Source: Silvibacterium sp.
GTDB taxonomy: Bacteria > Acidobacteriota > Terriglobia > Terriglobales > Acidobacteriaceae
Assembly (NCBI GenBank): GCA_030037215.1
Contig: JASHRS010000238.1
Location: 1-51,140, forward strand
Direction: 5' to 3'
Length of the DNA: 51,140 nucleotides
Notes under the pieces: generated by a model
The model's database searches: none
The model's input: only the letters and a program-made list of their open reading frames with translations
What the model was told of the DNA's origin: nothing
In this document: positions 44,184 to 51,140 of the stretch, one piece after another
Numbering within the stretch: the first letter of the stretch is position 1
Layout of the letters: each line of letters starts with the position of its first letter
Position numbers and translations under genes: made by a program

Positions 44184-45641
44184 CTACTTCTTATGCGAGT
44201 GCTCGGCACTCAGTAATAAGACCCAGTCACTATCACCATCGTGATTCTTTCCGGGTGGGGTAAACTGCTGTGCCCCTGTGTTTAAAAACGGTCCGCCCGG
44301 AATTGGCATGTAAGCTCCATCCGTTGGATCAAACCATTTTCCAACTACAAGGCCATTTAAACTGGCCATGTTAATGGTGAGCGTACGAGCGGTAGGCATA
44401 TATACAATGACGAGTGAGCCATTGGGTGTCATAGCCGCGGTGGAATAGGTACTTAGACTGACCTTCGTTTTCCAGTCTCCGTAGCTGCCCAGCCCCGATA
44501 TGACTACCTTATGGTTTTGATCTGGAATTAAATTCTGCCAAGGCAAAGCCGTAAAGAAGCGGCTCCAGATAGTGAGCTGTTTTACGCCAACAGTGTCGAG
44601 GTGTGACTCCCATCCCGAGTCAAAACTCCAAGTGTAATGATTCCCATAAAACTGCCCTGCTCCCCCGCTAAGCACTGTCCAGTACTCTTCACGCCTGAGT
44701 ACTGCCGGCGTCCCATAATCCGGCGGATGGCCGACATCTTCTAAATCATAGTGCGCCTCTAAGAGATACGTTGGCATCACTGGCGTCTGATTATAACTAT
44801 GTAACATTTGCATGTATGTCGGCGAATACGTGTAAGTGCCATTCAGCGATATCAGGGGCGACCATGTCTGATCGTCCAATGAGGAGCTAGTTTCATAATT
44901 AAGTTCGACGCTCTGAAGCTGCTTTGGGTCCACTGACTTTATCCCCCTAGCAACCTCCCGGGTAAGCGCGTCATCGGTGGGGTTCTTCCAGCTGACAAAA
45001 TCATTGCCACTCAACCATGCGACGTTAGGGAACTTCCGGTAACGCCTTCCCAAAAACTGGCCATAGGTGTATGCGGCAGTGAGACCATTGTTACGCAATG
45101 TTGGAAGCCAGCCTACAGTTTCCATTGGATCAATGAAGACGAAAATCCCATGCAATGCGGCAAGCTTGACTATATGGTCAAGCCGCATGAAATATGCTGC
45201 ATTGGGCTTGCTAAGATCGTAATGTTGGTAGTCTTTTCCGCCGGCTACATAACCGGTAAACGGCTTGATCCCATCGACGGTGCTGGCATCCTTGTTATTC
45301 GGGAAGTCGCGCCCAGCGCAAACAACGTCGATCCATCCGACTGCGTTGAAACCATGTGCCTGGCGATCGGCAAAATACTTGTCGGCCTCTGCATCTGTCA
45401 AACGAGAGATGAGACCTTGCGGAGAGTCACCAACAATTAGGAATGGTCTATTATTTTGATCGACAAGATAGCGCTTATTGGCGCTGAGTTTAAGAGGATA
45501 GGCGGGGAATTCTAGCTGTCTCCTTTTCCGCTGTGATGACAGGGTTTGTGCCGCCGCTGCAGCCCCTCCCAGCGTTGCAATGAGCAAGTATGCTCCTGTA
45601 AACATATGAATAAGGCGTTGTAGCCTATTTGAAATTCTCAC
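44184..45641 (-). CDS. Secreted DUF4038 (apiosidase-like) glycoside hydrolase
   Basis: 485 residues. The signal peptide ends at GGAAAAAQ. Then comes a TIM-barrel-type glycosidase domain with the DUF4038 pattern: VDQNNRPFLIVGDSPQ, FNAVGWIDVV, HGIFVFIDPM and WLSGNDFVSW, followed by a smaller C-terminal beta domain (SLVIVYMPTARTLTINMASLNG), typical of the partner domain in these enzymes. Known relatives hydrolyse apiose or related plant or polysaccharide side chains (established for a few). The start is GTG 45641 with a weak AGAG site; ATG 45605 is an alternative. It is probably a partner of the TonB-dependent receptor upstream. No regulon box. Confidence 0.85.
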   Translation of the reverse strand: MRISNRLQRLIHMFTGAYLLIATLGGAAAAAQTLSSQRKRRQLEFPAYPLKLSANKRYLVDQNNRPFLIVGDSPQGLISRLTDAEADKYFADRQAHGFNAVGWIDVVCAGRDFPNNKDASTVDGIKPFTGYVAGGKDYQHYDLSKPNAAYFMRLDHIVKLAALHGIFVFIDPMETVGWLPTLRNNGLTAAYTYGQFLGRRYRKFPNVAWLSGNDFVSWKNPTDDALTREVARGIKSVDPKQLQSVELNYETSSSLDDQTWSPLISLNGTYTYSPTYMQMLHSYNQTPVMPTYLLEAHYDLEDVGHPPDYGTPAVLRREEYWTVLSGGAGQFYGNHYTWSFDSGWESHLDTVGVKQLTIWSRFFTALPWQNLIPDQNHKVVISGLGSYGDWKTKVSLSTYSTAAMTPNGSLVIVYMPTARTLTINMASLNGLVVGKWFDPTDGAYMPIPGGPFLNTGAQQFTPPGKNHDGDSDWVLLLSAEHSHKK

Positions 45642-45663
45642 TTGTGTTCTCTTGTGTGTAGAT

Positions 45664-45752
45664 GAGCTGCAGGATTGCAGCTCTACAGGATTGGTGAAGC
45701 AGGCTCAAAAGAGCCCTGTTGGCCGAACCCCGGTTCGGGTAAGGCCAACAGG
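45664..45752 (-). terminator. Hairpin cluster between the TonB receptor and the glycosidase
   Basis: Three inverted repeats follow the receptor stop: CCTGTTGGCC/GGCCAACAGG (45715-45752, 10-bp stem), GGCTC-AAAA-GAGCC (45702-45715), and GAGCTGCA-GGAT-TGCAGCTC (45664-45683, 8-bp stem). No long T-run follows, but the stacked hairpins could attenuate or process the message before the glycosidase gene. Confidence 0.5.
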
Positions 45753-45792
45753 ATAGCCAGCAGAAAACCTGAGACGAACCTTCACGAACGGA

Positions 45793-48700
45793 TCACCAAT
45801 AAAATTTACCGGACCACTGCATCTCTCTCGATGGAAAAGCCTTAGTGATTTGTCCGAAACCAGAAACACAATTGGCGCTCGCGTTCGGATCGCACCCACT
45901 ATAGGACCCGTTGGGGGTGAAGAAATTCGGGTGATTGAACGTGTTGAACATTTCCACCCGGAACTGAATGCGTTTCGATTCGTGGAAAGACCAGTTCTTC
46001 ATGATGGAACTGTCGAGATTGTTATATCCAGGGGAGAGTATGTTGGAGAAATAGCGCGGAGCAGTGCCAAAGCTTCCATAGGGCGCATATGCAAATGCTC
46101 CAGTATTGAACCATTCGTTAATGCTCCTATTTCTCACACTTGTATCGCCAATAACGTCGGGCCTGGGATTTCCTCCATAAGAATTCCAATTACTTCCACT
46201 TACATGGACTGGAGGTCCTGATCTGCTAGTTGCGACGCCGGATAGCTCCCATCCTCCAAGCACGGCATCCGTTTTTCGGTTGAACCCCGAACCGATCGCC
46301 CTGCCTTTGCCAATTGGAAGCTGGTAGATATAGCTCGCAACCAAACTCTGAGGGGTATTGCTCGCATCCACACTCTTTTCAGCCGCCAAGTCATAATTAT
46401 TGGCTGGTGAGGTGCTGCCCCCCACGGCCCAGCTTTGAGCGCCTTCTACATTGTCGAGGAACTTCGAGAACGTATAGGACACCAGCACGTTTAGCCCATT
46501 GTGAAAACGATGCGTGTAGTTCGCCTCAAGAGCATTGTAAAGGGAGGACCCTACTGGAGGGACGCTTTCCGACACACTGCAGTACTGCGGATAGGGTTGC
46601 AAAAGCTGCGACTGTACGATTGTAGGCTGGTCCATGCCGCAGCCGCTTTGCCCGGGAGCGATGTAACCATAAAATGGGTTCGGGACCTGAGCATTCAACG
46701 CCAAAGCACCCATAGAAAGATAACTCGGATTCAGTTGACTGTGATTCAGGCTGCCAATCATGCGAACTCCATGATTCCCAAAATAAGCCACCTCAACAGA
46801 ATCGTTTCGCGTAATCGCGTCCTGAAGACCAAACATGTACTCTTGAACATACCCGGAAGGGTGATGCCTAAAGATTCCGCCAACGCTATACCCGACATCC
46901 TGCAGCGGCCCCAAAGTATCGCCTTCAGGCACTACATACCCTTGTGGCCATGGATTTTCGAGAGAAAGCCCAGCAACCGGATCTACACCTGCATTCGTAG
47001 ATGACACAATGGGTGTAGTGGCGCCATACCCATCGGAATTTTGATTCGCTCCATTAACCGATGGCGTGAAGAAGACTCCATATCCGCCACGAACGGTAAG
47101 CGTTGGGAGCACCTGATAATTGAAGCCCATCCGTGGATTCCAGTTCTTGTAATCAGTGTCGTAAACGCCACGATTGCCAGGAGTAAGAAACTGAAGGGCC
47201 CCCATCAGCACGCCCATTTTCCCATCCATCTCCGTTCCAATCGGGTTGACGATATCCGTATTGAAGGACGCACCCAAATTGTGGTGGACGGTAGGGGCAC
47301 CTTGAATTTCATAGCGCAGGCCGAGATTCAAAGTCAGCTTCGGAAGGGCATGCCAATCGTCCTGTACATACCAACCATACCAATGGAATGTCGTTTCCGG
47401 GTTCGATGCGACTCCTGTATCTCCAGAATCGGGGAGACCCAGTAGAGTCTGCGCTACGGAGTTTCCGGTGTTGGCAGTGCAGAGGGTCGGGTCCGGACCG
47501 CAGGTAAAGTTACCGTCAATATTAATTGAATTGGTATATTGTCCGATCGTTCCGGCCATCAAATTCACCCCCATAAAACCGAAGGAGGTTGAATGCTTTC
47601 CAGTCAATTTTGTGAAATCGACGGCAGAGCTGACAGTCGGACCATGCTGGTATAGCGCATCCCCTTGCTGACCTAGTTGAGACTCATTGGCAAGCTGCAT
47701 ATACGGGAACTGCCTGGCGGTATCCAAGTAATTCGGGAAGCCTATGGTGGACGGCAGAAAGCCGAGGCCGACCATTCCATTATGCTCGTGCCATAGCCTG
47801 ACGCCGGCATGAACGTTCATCGCAAAATTTTCGTTGAAAGCATGACTATAACCTGAGACAACATCCCACCTGCTATCCCCGACGACCTCGCCCAAGTTAG
47901 CCGGATCTGAAGCACCATAAAACGTAGACTCACCCGTCTTGTATTCGTACTTATATGTGTAGCGGGTGAAGAAGCGTGAAGTTTGACCAATGTTCTGGTC
48001 TACGCGCATCGAATATTCGTTCGATTCTGCCGGAGAGTTTCCGTTGAGCACCAGGTTATTAGCCAGCCCAGTACCTGAAGATGATGGATAGTATGAAATC
48101 ACTTTTGCGCCCAATGGATCGAGCTCGTTTGCGATGTTATTAAGATTGTTATCCTGAATCGGATCTCGGATATAACCCGTCTGCGTGGCCGTAAGTCCTG
48201 TCACCGGGTCAGTCTGGCCGGCGGTGATTGCTCGGCCGCTGCGCGGATCATAGATTTGACCCGAGTAAACAGGACGCCCTAAAGCGTCTGTTCCCACCTG
48301 GCTGCCAAGTAGTTCAGCGAACTCCCCGGCCCGCATGTTGGTGTCGGGAACCGTAAAGTAATTTGCACTCGGGGAGTTCAAATTCAAATGTTCGAAAAGT
48401 CCAAAAAAGTATGTTTTGTCGCGCTGTTTGTACAGGCCTGGTATTTGAAGCGGTCCTCCGAACGATGCGCCGTCTTGATTCCGGCTGAACGGTTCCTTGG
48501 GTAGGCCCGTGTGGTCGCTGAACCAAAGATTTGCGTCCGTAGCCGAAGAGCGATAGAACGTGTATGCGTCGCCGTGGTACTCGTTGGTTCCCGACTTGGT
48601 CGTGACATCGACAACGTTCCCGGAGCTCCAGCCGTACTGGGCGGTGAACGTATTTGTTTGGATTTTGAACTCTTGGGTATCATCTACTGAAGGTACGCTT

Positions 48701-49377
48701 ATGACACCACCCCACGAGTTAATGGCGGTGTCCCACGTTCCATCCAACATATAGGCCGAAGTTCCAAAGTAACCACCCGCGAAGTTCAAAAACGTCACAT
48801 CTTGATCGGCATTATCCGAATTGCCGGCGCCTCCGAGAACCGTTTGATATAAATTGCCGGTTTGCACTGAAGAGTTCAGTTGAATAAGGCTATAGACGTT
48901 CCGGTCGTTGAGAGGGAGCTCAACGATCTGCTTACTATTCACCTCCGCCCCGATATTGGCGTTTGTGGTGTTAATCAGGGGAGCCGCGGACGTAACAACT
49001 ACCTGCTGAGTGACACTCCCTATCTTCAGTATCACGTTTTGACTGGCAGACTGGCCCGCGTCCAGCGTAATTCCGTTCTGGATATACGAACTGAAACCTT
49101 TAGCCTCAATTTTCAGCTGGTAGGTCGAAGGGGGGAGTTCAACGAAGGAATAGAGTCCGAGTGCATTGGTCGTATACGTTCTGACTACGCCAATTGCTCT
49201 GCTTGTGACGGTGACACTGGCTTGTGGAATTGCCGCCCCGCTCGAATCTGTCACTGCTCCGGTGAGCGTTGCCGTCGTTACCGCTAACTGGGCATAAGCC
49301 CTCTGAGTGCTGCACGCCCCCAAAATGAGTAGAACCAAGATTCCGGTCCAATACCATAGAAGCTTTCGGCCTTTCAT
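45793..49377 (-). CDS. TonB-dependent outer-membrane receptor with N-terminal carboxypeptidase-regulatory domain
   Basis: 1194 residues. A signal peptide (LLILGACSTQRAYAQ, with a possible lipobox-like Cys) is followed by a carboxypeptidase-regulatory-like domain (TGAVTDSSGAAIPQASVTVTS), then a plug domain and a long beta-barrel ending in an aromatic residue (GKFYW). This oversized receptor class is characteristic of Acidobacteriota (family knowledge) and imports oligosaccharides or other large substrates using TonB energy. AGGAGGATCAA precedes the ATG. Downstream is the secreted glycosidase; upstream is the divergent GntR regulator. Substrate likely carbohydrate (inference). Confidence 0.95.
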   Translation of the reverse strand: MKGRKLLWYWTGILVLLILGACSTQRAYAQLAVTTATLTGAVTDSSGAAIPQASVTVTSRAIGVVRTYTTNALGLYSFVELPPSTYQLKIEAKGFSSYIQNGITLDAGQSASQNVILKIGSVTQQVVVTSAAPLINTTNANIGAEVNSKQIVELPLNDRNVYSLIQLNSSVQTGNLYQTVLGGAGNSDNADQDVTFLNFAGGYFGTSAYMLDGTWDTAINSWGGVISVPSVDDTQEFKIQTNTFTAQYGWSSGNVVDVTTKSGTNEYHGDAYTFYRSSATDANLWFSDHTGLPKEPFSRNQDGASFGGPLQIPGLYKQRDKTYFFGLFEHLNLNSPSANYFTVPDTNMRAGEFAELLGSQVGTDALGRPVYSGQIYDPRSGRAITAGQTDPVTGLTATQTGYIRDPIQDNNLNNIANELDPLGAKVISYYPSSSGTGLANNLVLNGNSPAESNEYSMRVDQNIGQTSRFFTRYTYKYEYKTGESTFYGASDPANLGEVVGDSRWDVVSGYSHAFNENFAMNVHAGVRLWHEHNGMVGLGFLPSTIGFPNYLDTARQFPYMQLANESQLGQQGDALYQHGPTVSSAVDFTKLTGKHSTSFGFMGVNLMAGTIGQYTNSINIDGNFTCGPDPTLCTANTGNSVAQTLLGLPDSGDTGVASNPETTFHWYGWYVQDDWHALPKLTLNLGLRYEIQGAPTVHHNLGASFNTDIVNPIGTEMDGKMGVLMGALQFLTPGNRGVYDTDYKNWNPRMGFNYQVLPTLTVRGGYGVFFTPSVNGANQNSDGYGATTPIVSSTNAGVDPVAGLSLENPWPQGYVVPEGDTLGPLQDVGYSVGGIFRHHPSGYVQEYMFGLQDAITRNDSVEVAYFGNHGVRMIGSLNHSQLNPSYLSMGALALNAQVPNPFYGYIAPGQSGCGMDQPTIVQSQLLQPYPQYCSVSESVPPVGSSLYNALEANYTHRFHNGLNVLVSYTFSKFLDNVEGAQSWAVGGSTSPANNYDLAAEKSVDASNTPQSLVASYIYQLPIGKGRAIGSGFNRKTDAVLGGWELSGVATSRSGPPVHVSGSNWNSYGGNPRPDVIGDTSVRNRSINEWFNTGAFAYAPYGSFGTAPRYFSNILSPGYNNLDSSIMKNWSFHESKRIQFRVEMFNTFNHPNFFTPNGSYSGCDPNASANCVSGFGQITKAFPSREMQWSGKFYW

Positions 49378-49838
49378 TTGATCCTCCTAATTGCAATATC
49401 AATCAATTGGTTCTGTGAAACGCTATTTAGCGGAAACTGAAGCGTAAATTCCCAATATCTGGTCTATGGGCCTGATTTCTCGGCGTCGCAGCACCAATGC
49501 CTCAATTAACTGAAATATCAGTCCAAGGGACTTTACTCCTTGGCTTTTTAAAAAGTCAAGCGATAGTTTTTGTTTTTTTTTGCTGGCAGTTGGAGGGGGT
49601 TTTGTAAACGCATTCAATTCTGTGGAACGGGTCGAAATTATTTTGCGCGCTCCATGAACCACATTGAAGCGCTCTTCCTGTTGTGTGATCGCAGGTTAGA
49701 GCGGCCCCTGGTCATCAACCGTTTGTCTGGAAATGATTTCAGCTTAAAACGATTCGATAGGCATTATGACTGCTTGCCAGTTCTATTCCGAGAGTCTAGA
49801 GTGATATTCCAATAGAATCGACTTTCGGCGACTAAAAA
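49378..49838. other. Intergenic region of 461 bp between divergent receptor and GntR regulator genes
   Basis: No gene seen. It contains several palindromes: CGCTA-TT-TAGCG (49421-49432), CCAAGG-N9-CCTTGG (49523-49543), and an almost perfect 20-bp palindrome TTGGCTTTTT/AAAAAGTCAA (49540-49559, one mismatch). A T-run (about 49566-49580) follows. These are candidate operators for the divergent regulator. Confidence 0.5.
49540..49559. promoter_or_regulatory. 20-bp near-perfect palindrome, candidate GntR operator
   Basis: TTGGCTTTTT followed by AAAAAGTCAA, one mismatch out of ten. It is located between the TonB receptor and the GntR gene. Size suits a GntR dimer, but no binding evidence exists. 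Confidence 0.3.
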
Positions 49839-50606
49839 ATGACTAAAAATTTGGTCAAAATGGCACCTGTGAAAGCAAACGAACCCGAGGGAGGGTTTTC
49901 TCCATCACTCTCGAATAAGGCATATTTTCGGATTCGCGAACGCATTCTTCGCGGGGAATTGAATCCTGGAGAGGTGCTTTCTGCCCGGCGTCTAGCGGAA
50001 GAATTTGGAATGAGCCTTCTGCCGGTAGCGCAGGCATTACGACAGCTAGAGAGTGACAAACTTGTTGAAAGTCGGCCGCGCGCTGGAACGCGGGTGCGTA
50101 TTCCGCGGCCGGAAGAGGTGCGTGGGCAGTGTATTGTGCGAGAAGCCCTCGAGGCTCAGTCGGCGCGCTTGTGCTGTTCACTGGCTACCATGAAGGAACG
50201 CCTGGAATTACTTCGATTAGCAAAACAGCTTGACACTTTGTACGACCGCTTTGGACATGACGATGATCCCGAGCTGAAGTATGTCGTTCATACGCTGCAC
50301 TTTGAACTCCATATGCGGATCGCCGAGTATGCTCGCTGCCAGGAATTGAAAGACGCTATCGAAAAGAACCAGGTTCTAATCTACAACTGGTTTTTTGACC
50401 TTGCTGCAGACAGGCGAGTTCTTCCGCCTGGTTTTCATACCGAACTCATGCAGGCTGTAACGGGATCGAATCCACAGCTTGCAGACGAAGCCATGCGGGT
50501 ACATGTACAGTTTGGAGTTGTAGAAACACTCCAGCAGATAGTTCCTCAAGCAAACGACTGGCGGCTAAGGCGAGCATCGAACAACCAGAAGAGCGAGCAT
50601 GAATGA
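49839..50606 (+). CDS. GntR/FadR-family transcriptional regulator
   Basis: 255 residues. The N-terminal winged helix has AYFRIRERILRGELNPGEVLSARRLAEEFGMSLLPVAQALRQLESDKLVESRPRAGTRV, the GntR signature with the recognition helix around LLPVAQALRQL. The C-terminal all-helical ligand domain (residues about 95-235) is of the FCD type. Such proteins usually repress sugar or organic-acid use and are released by a ligand. No clear ribosome site precedes ATG 49839; ATG 49860 is an alternative start. It is divergent from the TonB receptor, which it probably controls. Confidence 0.9.
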   Translation: MTKNLVKMAPVKANEPEGGFSPSLSNKAYFRIRERILRGELNPGEVLSARRLAEEFGMSLLPVAQALRQLESDKLVESRPRAGTRVRIPRPEEVRGQCIVREALEAQSARLCCSLATMKERLELLRLAKQLDTLYDRFGHDDDPELKYVVHTLHFELHMRIAEYARCQELKDAIEKNQVLIYNWFFDLAADRRVLPPGFHTELMQAVTGSNPQLADEAMRVHVQFGVVETLQQIVPQANDWRLRRASNNQKSEHE

Positions 50607-51099
50607 CGAACAATATTCATGCTCACCGAGTATTGCCTTTTGCCCAAGCTCTTAATTCTCAATTGAGTTGAAGTCAACTTCGATTTCTGTTGTTGGTTTG
50701 CTTTTGCTCGACTCCCATCCCACAAACTCGCTCACATACACTTGAGGGAAATGCTTTTATTGATATTCCAGTTATGAGCCCTCGCCCTTTGGAAACTATC
50801 CCCCATCACGCCATCTGGAGCAAAACTCTTATGCGTGAACAAGCTTTACTGAGCCGCTGATCAGTTTTTCCCAAGATTTGAGGTGAGCATGCGGCAGTAT
50901 TTAACTGCCATGTCAAATGAAAGCACCTGCTGCTTTATCGAATACCGCTAAGGATTTGATCAACCGACTTGCCGGACCCTTACCCCCTTCTGGAGCACAG
51001 TAAATTCGATCAAGCCAACGAAAGATGCCACGGAATCGTACTGCGAATGTCACGTAAGAGGTTGGCTATGCCATTACGATGGGTAGAAACGGGGGCGAG
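50607..51099. other. 493-bp stretch without an identified gene
   Basis: No reading frame of note, no RNA-like fold and no repeat box was seen between the GntR gene and the possible gene start at 51100. Confidence 0.5.
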
Positions 51100-51140
51100 A
51101 TGCGCACAGCGTTGGCAATTATTCATGTTGCCTTTGAGGA
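51100..51140 (+). CDS. Possible start of a gene running off the window
   Basis: An ATG at 51100 opens 13 codons (MRTALAIIHVAFE) to the window edge. The opening resembles class I glutamine amidotransferase-like proteins, but 13 residues are too few for assignment. A purine-rich GGGGGCGAG directly precedes it. Confidence 0.3.
   Translation, partial: MRTALAIIHVAFE

Overview
The window looks like a piece of an Acidobacteriota chromosome (class Terriglobia). This is inferred from a very large TonB-dependent receptor with an N-terminal carboxypeptidase-regulatory domain, a DUF4136 protein, and the general style of the Ffh and polysaccharide proteins. No 16S rRNA is present to confirm it. Coding density is high, genes overlap often, and no insertion sequence, phage or CRISPR array was seen. 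LEFT FLANK (1-12.3 kb): the 3' part of a ceramide-glucosyltransferase-like GT21 gene, an FAD oxidoreductase, a zinc-ribbon methyltransferase, then a leftward run of ffh, a peroxiredoxin-like gene, a small membrane protein, a UbiA-family prenyltransferase and a polytopic membrane protein. After these come an initiator tRNA with a decayed duplicate about 0.9 kb away, DUF4136, an aldo/keto reductase with an NTF2-like partner, and ribB. CENTRE (12.3-44.2 kb): the main discovery. Eleven transcription units carry the same promoter design: direct repeats of a TTGTCA hexamer (TGACAA on the coding strand) at exact 11-bp spacing or multiples of it, followed after 19-20 bp by a TAnnnT -10 element. This is the geometry of OmpR/PhoB-type class II activation, and an OmpR-family response regulator with its histidine kinase lies inside the region (14.8-17.4 kb). 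The units are: ribB; a CuA protein - lipoprotein cytochrome c - O-antigen ligase - regulator - kinase - porin-like - cupredoxin operon; a small cytochrome c; an ABC exporter; an outer-membrane barrel; a phytanoyl-CoA dioxygenase-like enzyme; a nucleotidyltransferase-methyltransferase-ribA operon; a B12-binding radical SAM - methyltransferase - amidohydrolase operon; a methyltransferase; an HprK-like kinase; and an exopolysaccharide operon (SLBB export protein, Wzz, GT4, polyprenyl glycosylphosphotransferase, epimerase, WecG/TagA). The boxes thus mark a 32-kb regulon that appears to combine envelope glycan synthesis, an uncharacterised small-molecule pathway, the two entry enzymes of flavin synthesis, and a periplasmic redox module. 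The O-antigen ligase gene has an apparent one-base frameshift. RIGHT FLANK (44.2-51.1 kb): an unrelated carbohydrate locus without the boxes, comprising a DUF4038 apiosidase-like secreted glycosidase, a TonB-dependent receptor of 1194 residues and a divergent GntR/FadR-family regulator, with hairpins and palindromes between them. About 0.5 kb of apparently non-coding DNA and a possible gene start follow at the window edge. HOW THE PARTS MAY WORK TOGETHER (inference): the kinase senses an extracytoplasmic signal and the regulator activates all boxed promoters, including its own operon. The cell then makes and exports a polysaccharide, builds a modified metabolite or glycan decoration, raises flavin precursor supply and deploys c-type cytochromes and copper proteins in the periplasm.
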